Shown one piece after another: positions 1-8,842 of a DNA stretch of 14,855 nt (positions are counted from its first letter, which is position 1; each line of letters opens with the position of its first letter). The position numbers were made by a program, and so were the translations under genes. The notes below the pieces were generated by a model. That model did not search any database and was not told where the DNA came from. It worked only from the letters and a program-made list of their open reading frames with translations. The stretch comes from Hymenopellis radicata (lineage: Eukaryota > Basidiomycota > Agaricomycetes > Agaricales > Physalacriaceae), in contig JADNRX010001082.1 in NCBI GenBank assembly GCA_015501595.1, positions 1 through 14,855 on the forward strand. The letters are read 5' to 3'.

Positions 1-356
1 CGTCGTCTCCGGACATCCCAGTGTACTTCGCAACGAATTCCTAGCTGGAGGGAGCTTGGAACAACGCGTTGGAATGGACTACGCACTTTGTGTAGCCGCC
101 GCCCCAAATTCTGAGCACGATTTTCGATCAATACAGCTCAGAGTCTGCGTTTATGAATATTGTTAGTCGTTCTCGCTGTTTGGACACCTTTCTTCATGTC
201 GCTGTCCTCCTCCACCCGAATCTGACTCCATTTCTCGACGAATTGTGCGACTAGGACTGCGGAACTTGTGAGGATCTCCTCGACTATCGTATAGCTAGTA
301 TGTTCCGCTGGACTCACCTTTTCGCCCTTCCGCCTCGACAAACTGAACAAGTGCAT
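1..356 (-). CDS. Possible 5' exon of an unrecognised minus-strand gene running off the window
   Basis: From an ATG at 356 a minus-strand frame of 72 codons is open to 138. It is rich in charged residues and contains the segment FVEKWSQIRVEEDSD, which reads like ordinary soluble protein. Inside it are a GTGAGT at about 318 and a good intron signal near 198-155 (GTGTCC, a GACTAAC branch site and an ACGCAG acceptor). A further GTGCGT to CTCCAG intron-like stretch lies near 85-40. The simple splice combinations I tried did not give one long frame, so the exon structure is unresolved. I recognise no family. It could be the start of a gene leaving the left edge, or a relic. The CT-rich DNA just upstream (357-900) could be its promoter. 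Confidence 0.25.
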
Positions 357-360
357 TCTA

Positions 361-691
361 ATGAGCAGTCTTTCCCTCTTGCCGTTATTCTCTCTTCCTT
401 TGCCTTGTCTTGACTTCTGTATCTTGTTGTTAGGCCTCTTGATCTTTGGTTCTCTCGACTTTGATGTTAGCGGACCAATTCAAGTAAGTGTCTCTTGCCT
501 TTTCCGACGCCACTGACCTCTTGTTCGTCTAGATCGCTTGTCATCTTGTCGTTAGGCTTACACTCGACTGTCTGTGGGTGATCGTTGGCTTGACGCTCTG
601 GGCATGCTCTCGTCACGCCTGCTCGGTGTTGGTTCTCTCAGTGACTTGGATGTTGAATGTCATGATCATGTCAGTATCTCCTCTTTGCTGA
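361..691 (+). CDS. Candidate small hydrophobic protein, two exons (low confidence)
   Basis: An ATG at 361 opens 41 codons to 483. A well-formed 49-nt intron follows at 484-532 (GTAAGT donor, CTGAC branch, GTCTAG acceptor). The frame then continues for 51 more codons to TGA at 689-691, giving 92 residues if spliced. The product is leucine-, cysteine- and valine-rich, with two or three stretches that could span a membrane (for example ILLLGLLIFGSL and VIVGLTLWA). The caution is composition: the DNA is strongly CT-rich on this strand, as in fungal promoters and 5' leaders, and such DNA gives leucine/serine-rich frames by chance. The start lies only 4 bp from the start of the divergent minus-strand frame at 356, so both are unlikely to be genes. 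Confidence 0.18.
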
Positions 692-1310
692 TCATCATTA
701 TCTGACTTGTGGATGTTCGAGATGTCTTGTTTTTGCTCCGTTCAACACCGCGATCTCTGTTGATTGCTACCTTGCTGATTGCCTCGGTACTACGAGTTCC
801 GCTAACCCTACGTTCCGCCTCCTTGTACTGGTTTCATCGTGGCCCATGGATACAATCCTTCCCTTTCCTTTCCGTTTAATCATTCACATTACATGCTGAT
901 GGACGTCTGTTCTAGGACATCCTCCCCAAGTGTGGTATCCTAGCATGATCACGTCGCGTCCCGCATTGTCGTCATTCGTGTCGTTTCCGTGGCCACGTCG
1001 TCCGTGTGCACGTTATCGTCCTCGCGCCGTCAAATAGACGGTGTCATACTAGCGCCATGACATGGCGACAGTCGGTGTGGTGGCGGCTGGAAAAGACGAA
1101 AGGAGTGGCCAGTGTGACATGAGTCACATCCGTCACGAACTCAAACATTGCGCTGTATCTTCTGGGGCTCCTAACCGTAAGCGAGATATGTCAATAATAT
1201 AGGAGATACATCCAATACGAGTCCCAGAACCAAGTATTTAATATATCCGATAAGAATTGAGCTTATAGTAGGTAAGTGGCCAAGATTTCATAACGTGCAG
1301 ATGAGCTCGT
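692..1310. other. Unassigned intergenic stretch
   Basis: No coding frame can be supported. The first 200 bases continue the CT-rich tract. Two short palindromes are visible: a 7-bp-arm perfect hairpin at 1053-1067 (CGCCATG-a-CATGGCG) and a 6-bp-arm repeat at 1113-1128 (TGTGAC-atga-GTCACA). The last 120 bases are AT-richer. The content fits an upstream or intergenic region. Confidence 0.4.
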
Positions 1311-2181
1311 TCATCGTCTTGACAGGATCGGATACAGCACATCAATGGAGGTGCCGTTCAGCATCGTCTGTGCGCGCCACATGAAGGATTCCGCTTGTTC
1401 GTCCTCCGTATTGACATGAGTAAATACGCATGATCTTCCTCAGCTGCTGGAATTGTTCTTGTGAGTGGATGCAGATGGTGATTTGAACGTTACCCACGAA
1501 ACAGTTCAGGAACCTACCAGACCAGCTTAATTTTGTCCGCCTGAAAGTTAGAGAAGCGACGTTCATTCTGCGATTGATATTACACCAGCCGCCTGCGGCG
1601 TTCAAGACATTGAGTCCAGGACTCAATCACTCTACCTTCTTCTCCGAAAGCCACTCCTCTGGCTCGACGATAACAATGTTCCAGATGTTCCAAGTGGGAG
1701 TGAGGAGTGAATGGCGCGTGCCTGCAATGCTACAAAGACACAGCGTTAAGCGCTCTAACATACAAGAAAACGTGCAGACCTTCCTCCGCCGATAACTACC
1801 GTACCAGGGATCTTGATCTTCCTGGATGTCCTAAGGAACCGAAGATCATTCATACCCATCGCGACCGAGAGAAGATATCGGCGTAGGACGCGTCCATTGT
1901 CAACAAGGGCGAACACATACAGCAGCGCGAGTGAGAACAAGTGGAAGCTTGGGGCGATAAGAAATGATGATTAAAGCAAGTTCATGGCCGTTAAATAGGC
2001 CAATTTCGTCTTCAAGGTGGCCGAACAAGATCAAAAGTATCCACTTACTGTACTCGTACATGCCCGTATGAAAATATGTAAGGAAATCCCCAAAGTTGCC
2101 CAGTAAATCAGAGCGTGATCTCATCTTCACAGAAATCAAGTTCTTCAGAAACAGAATTCGAGAAGACATAGTATGTACCAT
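1311..2181 (-). pseudogene. Fragments of a possible spliced minus-strand gene, unrecognised
   Basis: Several protein-like fragments lie on the minus strand without one continuous model. At 1440-1311 a frame ends in a run containing EDEQAESFMWRAQTMLNG and TSIDVLYPILSRR before a TGA, with ordinary amino-acid composition. At 1940-1755 a frame reads as a hydrophobic start followed by a basic tail. At 2181-1900 an ATG frame contains a GTAAGT donor near 2052. The fragments are in different frames, and the intron signals between them did not resolve into a complete gene. It may be a decayed gene, or a real one with an exon structure I could not trace. No family is recognised. Confidence 0.2.
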
Positions 2182-2365
2182 GTCGAGTTTGCCGTTTAGC
2201 CCACACTGCTATCTCCGAAAGGGTCTCGGGGAAATTTTTCTTATGTAATGGCCTGATCAACCTCGTTTACTGACCACCACGTTGACGACAACCACATCGA
2301 CTACCATTACGAAGCGAAAGCAAGCATCACCTGTCTATCCAGTCACCAGGATTTCAGTTGGGCCA

Positions 2366-5300
2366 ATGGGGTTTGTGAAGATCGTTTTCGTGCGGTAATC
2401 TGGACTGATATAGTCGCTCTTTAGCACTTGTAAGCGCAGGAATTGTCCCTACCCCGCCTATAATGGTCAACAAAGATCGCACGACACCCACTGGCATTCA
2501 AAGACAGTCTCTTTTCCTGACCCAGCCAACGGTATGTTTCCTGCGCAACTGTACGGCTTTCGTAAGCTGATAATACTGCAGTCGGAGCATTCATCAAGGT
2601 CATCAGGGACACCGAAACATGGAAGGTACCATGCCCAGTGTGCGGTCAAGAAGCGCATGCTCGGTTCGATGCGCGCGTAATGAGGAATACGCTGGCCTCA
2701 GGCAAACATACTCAGGACAACAACTATTTTCCTGATGATATCCCAAGGAACAACGTCTTCGTTGCGGGAGGAAATAGCACAGATGATCAGGCAGGTATGG
2801 CTCTCCGGTCCGAGTTCGGCAATGCTTCTGAAATCAAAGCTGTAGACGACGCCACTTCCGATGACACCGTTAATACCATAGATGGTACAGATGACAGTGA
2901 TAGTGAGGGCGAAGGAGTGGGAGGACCAGTCTCTGATTCCAGGGCGAATACACAGGCGAGGACTAGTCGGGTGGGGGAAGGTATGTTCAGCTCAAGTTCG
3001 GCAACGCTGCTAAAAATACAGACGTAGATGAGGCTCCAATTACTGCTGCAACAACAAATGGTGACGTCAGGACCCGAAGAGAAGGTATGGCTCTCCGGTC
3101 CGAGTTCGGCAACTTCTGAAATCGGGATCGTAGACCACGCCGCTTCCGATGACGCTGAGAATACGATAGATGGCACGGACGGCAGTGATAATAAGGAGGG
3201 TGGAGCGGGAGGACAAGTGTCCAATCCTCGGGCAAATGTACAGGCGAGGACTGGCATGGTTCTTCGCCGGTCCAAGGTGATTAGTCCGGCGAGGGAAGGT
3301 AGGGTTCTCCAGCTCCAGTTCAGTGACACCGCTGAAAGTACAGACATAGATGAGGCTCCTGGTGGCGCCGTTTCGGGTGATGTCAAGCCTCGAGGAAGTA
3401 GACGACAGGGCTCTAATTCAAAGGCGCAAACTAAACCGACGAACGGTATGATTCTTTGGCCTACATTTAACAACACCGCTGAGAGTGAAGATATAGATGC
3501 TGCTACAGCCAACCAGCACAACCGTGAAGCTAGAGTGGAGAGAGGACAAGACTCTGATGCGGAGACAAATACCCATGGTAAGGTTCCCCCGAACTCCAAA
3601 AACGCTACTGAAAATAAACACAGCTGACGACTCTGAGTACGTTACGGATGACACAGATGTCAGTGACGACGAGGATCAATGGGGCTTTGACCTGCCCCCA
3701 TCTCCCAAAATGCTACCGGCAGAGTCTCACGCTGAGGTGCCTTGCGCCACCACTGAAGAGTATCCCATCGTTGAAGTCTTCTCCTCCTCGTCTTCGTTGA
3801 CACGGGAGAGTAATGCTGCCAGACTTTTGAAGAGTGTCGGCTTCATCATTCCCAAGGTGGCTCAATGTGTGGTATGCGTGAACTGCACACCAAATAAGAT
3901 TCTGGAGAAACCATCCCACATCCACGGTCACATCGCCGATACGCATAAAATTGTCCCTCGACCGTCGCAGGAACGCCTCTTTGACGCCATTTTGACTCTG
4001 GGTGCAGACCTCGACGAAAACCATTTCCCCATTGACCGTCCAATCCCCCGCCTTGGCAGCGTTGAGGTCATAGATGGCGTCAAATGCATGGTCGAGGGAT
4101 GCTCCAAATACTATACATTCTCCAGGGGTTGGTATCGACATTGGAATGAAGCCCATGCGACGACGCTTGGGGCTCTACCTGATCCGAAAGCCGAGGAACT
4201 GGCAAGGAAGGAGATGATCAATGAATACTCCAAGCGCGTTTCTTTCTTTCGTGCTGGTGCCTATCGTGGGACTTTCGCAGGACACGAAGTTCTCTCGGCG
4301 GACACTCAGTCCGACCTCCCTCCTGAAAGTCTCCTAAAGGCCGTTCTAGAGACGTTCGGCGCAGAGGATCTTCATACCCCACTTCCCGCTGGTCGTGGCC
4401 CAGATCCCTATGTTGCTACATGTGGATGGTCTGCAGTACTAAGCGACGTTGACCCCCGAAAGCTTCGACAGAAGGTGTCTTTACCCTTAGTCGAAGAGCG
4501 CGGGCTCTACCGCCTAGTGCGGTATATACTGCCAGGTTATTTCAAGAGCCTTATTGAGAGGCTACCGGAGCTCTCTTGGCTGGCCCGAAGGCATCTTCGC
4601 TCTCCTGCGTCTATGTGAGATTCTTTCTTTTTCCCCTTTCTTTTACATCGCTTACATGCATTTCATTGTAGGCGATCGCTGAAGTATGAGGGCCTTGACG
4701 GCCATCAGGACTTGACCACTGACAAGTACACTCGCGAAATGGGTCGTATGCTCTGCTTTTGCATTAGACACCTGGATGAGCCTGTCGACAACTTTGCCGT
4801 TCCTATGTCTGGGGATTTACGAGATGCTCTGATGCGACTTCGCACGTCCCTCGAAAGTTCCGATCTCAAAAATGCGGCCATCTATGATGATATTCATAAG
4901 TCGCTCTGGCTGCTCCTTACCTCCACCAGCAAGGAAGCAAAAACTCGCCGCGACCAAGATTTGTACAATTTGTATCTGGCAAGTGCCGCTATCAGGGACG
5001 ACTCTGGCACGCTGACTCGCGCGAACCTCCTCACCACTCGTATTTCCGGTGTGCAGTGGTGTCTACGTATGACCGGAGCTCAACAGCTTCTCAAGCTGCG
5101 AAACGATACTGATAGCGATGTTGAGTAAGTGGGCTTGAACGTTCTTTCCACATAGGCTTGACAGCGCACTGCAGGATTTATATGAAGCATGTCATTCCCC
5201 ACTTAACGGAGAGCGATCGCCCAACCTTGTTTGCGATGGTTCGCGAAAAAATGCATCTTTTTACCAAGTTGACGAACGAGATGGTTGGAAACCCACGCGT

Positions 5301-6656
5301 TCATTGGGATCCAACGCACAGCATTATCACCATGGATGGTGTCCCCATCAAAGCCGTCGACGTATACATAGTTGCACAACGGGGCATCCGAGCACTCGAA
5401 GCGCAAGTCACCGATATCCTCATGGGCGCCGACATCCGTCATGTCACCCGTCATATCCAAAAACGACTTAACCCTCGATCGGCGAACTCCCAGAATTGGT
5501 TCATTGACAATCCGAGTGCAGAGAGCGTTGGCTCCTCTATCTTCAACACCACGAACGGCTTCGACAAATTTCAACACGTCCTCCTGTCCCACCTATGCGA
5601 AGAGAAGGGTTTCTTCACCCGCGTGGAAAATAAGCCTGCTGCTAATGCTGGTAAGGTTTACTTGATAGTGATCCGAGCTTAGAGCTAATTCTTGCCTAGA
5701 TGCCATCTGGACGTGGATCCAGAAGCTTAACAGGATCATCGAACTGGCATATTTCCTCATCATCCTTACCAGCGGTGGCACGCCTCGAGGCACGGAGTCG
5801 GAACCGCTGCGGCGACAAGACACGGCGGCCGGTCCTCGCAACCTGCGATTTTTCAACGGTCTGTTAACCCTCTATTTTGACTATAACAAGACCGGCGTGA
5901 AGAGAATCCTCCGGACGCCACCTGTCGTTCTTTCGAAGAGCCTCCTTGTGATATGGGGTTTACTGTTCCCCACCGCTGCCGAACTCCTTCGACACCTTGG
6001 ATTATCAGAGGAATCCTCTCGCTATAAAACTTATCTGTGGGTACGCGGTGGCAAGCTACTGAAGAGCGACGCTCTCTCGAAGGCCTTGAGGTTCCATACG
6101 GATGCATATTTCAATCACGCTATGGGCAATAATGGAATCCGCCATTTCGTGGATGCGCTCCTGAAGCATGCGTTGCGTGATATTCCCGGCGATATCAACG
6201 TTTTCCAAGAGGGTATCGATATACAGTCTGGTCACAGTCCTCGGATCGCAGAAAAGCACTATGCTTTACAACAGATGAGTCTCGCTCAAGTGTCCCCATC
6301 CTTGGTCGTCTCCTTCCAGTACATCAGCCTTCAGTGGCATGACAAACTTGGTTTGCTCCCGGTCGATTACAGAGACGCGCTTCGGAACAGCGCACAGGTA
6401 CGCAGCACCTTTATCCTTACAGCTTGAAGAGAGATGTTGACTTCTTCCCCAGATCCGGGAGGACCGTCAACGAGCCCTGCTCTTCACCGAATTCGAGGCG
6501 CGAGTGAAAACGTACGTCAGCGAGAATATTGCTGAAGTATCGGAACGGAATACGGCTAGAATGGAGAAGTTTGTGACTACTAAATTCGAGGAGTTGACTA
6601 CTAAATTCGAGGAGTTGAAGGCGATCATGCAGGGGAAGTCAGTCGGTACGGAATAA
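2366..6656 (+). CDS. DUF3505/OrsD-like C2H2 protein with a tyrosine-recombinase-like core, 13 exons, about 1230 aa
   Basis: Exons: 2366-2370, 2425-2531, 2582-2794, 2846-2980, 3022-3084, 3134-3298, 3344-3445, 3497-3577, 3624-4614, 4672-5124, 5175-5650, 5700-6397, 6453-6656. All 12 introns are GT-AG, 41-57 nt, and the frame stays open to TAA. Domains: a C2H2-like motif at residues 4-26 (C4, C9, H21, H26); a second knuckle from C55/C58; an acidic linker (109-290) encoded by the exon array; the paired DUF3505-type fingers (C372, C375, then C445, C450, H463, H468); an all-helical stretch (about 480-930); a tyrosine-recombinase-like block (R960-x2-E963, K994/K998, R1078-H1079, G-H1109-S, Y1118); and a coiled-coil tail (1164-1230). 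DUF3505 proteins of agaricomycetes are often linked to RecQ helicases; none follows here. A DNA-binding, possibly mobile-element, role is inferred. The start is the weak point: ATG 2366 lies 5 nt before an intron, and the frame stays open upstream without ATG to about 2249, so another 5' exon is possible. Confidence 0.8.
2795..3623 (+). repeat. Tandem array of homologous intron-exon units inside the DUF3505-type gene
   Basis: Six consecutive introns (2795-2845, 2981-3021, 3085-3133, 3299-3343, 3446-3496, 3578-3623) align with each other. They start GTATGG/GTATGT/GTAGGG/GTAAGG, share a middle like AGTTCGGCAAC or a degraded form, and share a branch region like CTGAAA before TAG/CAG. All interrupt a codon in phase 1, and the five exons between them are 135, 63, 165, 102 and 81 nt, all multiples of three. 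The first 28 bases of introns 1 and 3 are identical. A higher-order A+B duplication has a period of 290 bp (2795 versus 3085): A exons both contain SDD, NTIDGTD and QART, and B exons both begin D(V/I)DEAP. The start of the next large exon (SEYVTDDTDVSDDED) resembles unit A again. The encoded linker is acidic and probably disordered. Confidence 0.85.
6574..6615 (+). repeat. Perfect 21-bp tandem duplication in the coiled-coil tail
   Basis: Two identical adjacent 21-bp units encode TTKFEEL twice (residues 1205-1218). Twenty-one bases is exactly one coiled-coil heptad, so the copy extends the coil without changing its register. Perfect identity suggests a recent slippage or duplication event. Confidence 0.9.
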
Positions 6657-7241
6657 AGTGTCTGTATCAGGATCTTAGAAAAGTTGAAGGGTTGCACACT
6701 ACTGTTTGCCTCCGTCACGCACCTCTACTGCCTAAGCGCATCCACGAAAGTCACCCCCCCCCCAAACAGTCGGTGCATCCCGCAGCGCGTGTTCGCGCCC
6801 AAGCACGGCTCAGCTCAGAAGTTGCAATATCAAGCAAACAAGTATTCAACACTTTGTATCAAGGGAACGGTAGAGTACGGTGCTTATAGCGACAACGCAT
6901 ATCCAATCTATAGATATTTTCGAAAGGAGAAAAGGGAATATCTATGCCGACTCGACGTCGACAGCCAAGAAGATGAGTATGAGCACGTCGGAAACGTCAA
7001 CAATGACAGCAATGAAAGCTAGAACCGATAGACAAGGTAATCGCGAAAGGGTATGAGATGTCGATAGCAGGGCAAAAAATAGAAGGAATAACCAAGATAA
7101 CGAAGTGTGGAGGTGAAAGAACATGTATGGTAGCTCGATCGAGGTGTTCGCGTTAAAGATAAACTTGCACTCCCTTGCCGCGGGGAAGATGACCTGACTC
7201 GTCACTACTGAGATGAACGACATGCCAAAGGGTTGCTTACG
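6657..7241. other. Unassigned stretch downstream of the DUF3505-type gene
   Basis: No gene can be supported. An AATAAA overlaps the stop codon of the upstream gene (6652-6657). A run of ten C lies at 6754-6763. The segment 6775-6808 matches the minus strand of 9391-9424 at 30 of 34 positions. A minus-strand frame at 7223-6942 is hydrophobic, with a possible intron signal near 7240-7194, but it has no start or family I trust. No terminal repeat that would close a mobile element around the upstream gene was found by eye. Confidence 0.35.
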
Positions 7242-7622
7242 ATGCTGTCCTCGATCTCCCTGCTGCTCTCGTTGGTCTACGCGGCACCTTCAATATTGAA
7301 GGTTCTCCCCACAGCAACGACGACGACCTTCACCGCAAGGTTTTGGCCTCCACAAACTCTTGATCCACCAAGCATAAAGCGCTGGTTCACGACAGCCACG
7401 GACTCCGCGGATACCGCGTCGTCCAACCAGCGGTTGGGAAAGACGGTGCCTGGGATTGGGAAGACAGCTGGGTCGGTGCATCCACCAAGCCAAGGTAGCG
7501 ACAATGATTGCTGGGGCGAGCGCGAAGCCCTTGCGATCGAACGATTCGTTTCCGGGACTGAACTTGGAAATCGACATGGGTACAACACGTTCCAGGAGGC
7601 TGGGGGTCGCAGACAGAGTTGA
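7242..7622 (+). CDS. Candidate small secreted protein (low confidence)
   Basis: An ATG at 7242 begins a 126-residue frame. Its N-terminus reads like a signal peptide: a hydrophobic core SISLLLSLVY followed by an A-A-P cleavage-type site at about residue 14. A threonine-rich stretch and a mixed region without an obvious domain follow, and few cysteines are present. The C-terminal third may belong to an intron or another exon, because a GTAGCG follows CAAG at 7495. Against it, the opposite strand of the same DNA has an equally long open frame that also reads like protein and ends at 7277. Only one of the two is likely real. No homologous family is recognised. Confidence 0.25.
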   Translation: MLSSISLLLSLVYAAPSILKVLPTATTTTFTARFWPPQTLDPPSIKRWFTTATDSADTASSNQRLGKTVPGIGKTAGSVHPPSQGSDNDCWGEREALAIERFVSGTELGNRHGYNTFQEAGGRRQS

Positions 7623-7689
7623 AACAGACGTCAACCCCGATGGCGCTAAGACGGTAGCTGAATGAGGTGGAGACGCAGACGTCAACCGT

Positions 7690-8340
7690 GAGGTTACGGA
7701 AGAGGGCGAGGAATTCTAGTCGGTCTTGCCGCCCGTGTTGTCGAGCGTCTGTACTGGTTCGTCAGCTCGATTCGCGTCAGAATAACGTGGGTAACGCACC
7801 GAGACAAGCTTGACGGTGGGATCGTGCATCTCCGGTTGGAATTTCGCAGGATTCGCGGGCACGTAGCATAGCCTTCTCGGCACAGGGCATGCGAGAGTCT
7901 TGTAAAGTGGTCGTCCTGCTCGAAATTTTCGTTCCTAACGGGGCGGGGTCTGTAAGTCAAGAGGCAGATGACTAAAGGCAAGATGCGACTCACGTTGGTA
8001 GAATCCTGTAGTAAGATCTATTGTCTAACTTGTGGACAGAGTAGACACCTTGCATGGCAAAGAGATTGCACGTCTTGGAAAGCGGCTGGATAACCTTGCA
8101 TGGTTCGAGGCGCAGAACGTGTAAGGACAGCTACCGGTCGGAGACTGCAGCGTGACAAGCTCCGGGGCTCGTGCAGAGCGGGGAAAAGGGTGTGTATACC
8201 ATGTTAAAGGTGAGGTACGCGACGCGGAGCCAGACGATGATGAGCGCTGTGCTGTGGCGAGCGCGGAGATGGCGATTCGAGGGCGTAACTCGAAGAGGGC
8301 GGAGATGACAGGGTATGGTGGCGGGATGAAAGAAACAAGT
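7690..8340 (-). CDS. Possible spliced minus-strand gene behind a clear TATA promoter, unrecognised
   Basis: Downstream of a TATA box at about 8368-8375 (minus strand), two intron-like segments lie on the minus strand: GTGAGT to a TTACAG or GTTAG acceptor (about 7995-7937) and a 51-nt GTGCGT to TACAG intron with a CTGACG branch site (about 7802-7752). Joining across the second gives a frame that includes CYVPANPAKFQPEMHDPTVK, then TLDNTGGKTD and a stop near 7719. The first exon and start codon could not be fixed: the first ATG after the TATA box gives a short frame. No family is recognised. It may be a real short gene or a decayed one; the promoter evidence is stronger than the coding evidence. 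Confidence 0.25.
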
Positions 8341-8365
8341 GCGGCGGTCTCTGATCTGCCGCGTC

Positions 8366-8376
8366 CGCCTTTTATA
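8366..8376 (-). promoter_or_regulatory. TATA box of a minus-strand promoter
   Basis: Read on the minus strand the site is GATATAAAAGGCGG, a full TATA consensus in GC-rich surroundings. It points into the region with intron-like segments at 8340-7690 and lies just downstream of the fourfold repeat at 8430-8625. Confidence 0.5.
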
Positions 8377-8421
8377 TCCGCGAAGCTACTGGCGAGCGCG
8401 ATTCCAGTCGGTAGCCCTCCA

Positions 8422-8658
8422 TTCTCCTCCCAGCGTGACACAGGCCAGCTTGAGAATTGAATGACGCTTCTGCGCGGAACCGTCTTCGACATCTAGCATG
8501 ACACCGGCCAGCTTGGATGCGACAAATACATACGCGTCCCGTCTCCTCCCAGCATGACACCAGCCAGCTAGGAAGCTTCCGCCCGGAACTGTCTTGAACA
8601 TCCAGCATGACACAAGCCAGCTCGGATCCATCATCCGACAAATGACCGTATCGCGGGG
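8422..8658. repeat. Two diverged copies of a ~120-bp unit carrying four copies of a 22-bp motif
   Basis: Units at 8422-8540 and 8542-8658 align: each starts TCTCCTCCCAGC, has a middle GCGGAAC/CCGGAAC-CTGT/CCGT segment, and ends with a CGACAAAT segment. Each unit carries two copies of a motif whose consensus is CCAGCATGACAC-nn-GCCAGCT, at 8430-8451, 8493-8515, 8549-8571 and 8602-8623. A weaker fifth copy may lie near 8705-8725. The motifs sit about 55-260 bp upstream of the minus-strand TATA box, the place where upstream activating sites of a fungal promoter would be. A looser similarity between 8311-8347 and 8770-8812 (GGGATGAAAGAAA-like) suggests that more of this region arose by local duplication. 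Confidence 0.75.
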
Positions 8659-8842
8659 CATAGCCTTTTCAGCGGACACTGCAGCGTCAAGGCCAAGTAA
8701 CTGACGCCAAGCGTGACGAAGGCAACGGCGTGTGGGTGGTGAGCATGGATTCGCGGAGGACAGTGGGTGATCGGGAATGGTAGCGGGCGCGATGAAAGAA
8801 AGCTTAACAGTCGGTTTGGTCGTATTTGGCAACAACAAGGCT

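Noticed and set aside
2787..3599. 270-codon open frame on the minus strand opposite the exon array
   Set aside because: It is the serine/proline-rich shadow of a repetitive acidic coding region; the spliced plus-strand model explains all frame changes.
5203..5592. 129-codon minus-strand frame
   Set aside because: It is a shadow of the exon at 5175-5650, which is well supported by splice sites and continuous frame.
6652..6657. AATAAA as the polyadenylation signal of the DUF3505-type gene
   Set aside because: It overlaps the stop codon; fungal signals are loosely defined, and one hexamer is not evidence enough.
8372..8838. Minus-strand repeat protein (LACVMLDV-type repeats) across the 120-bp units
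   Set aside because: The repeats change frame between copies and lie upstream of a TATA box; DNA-level repeats in a promoter explain them better.
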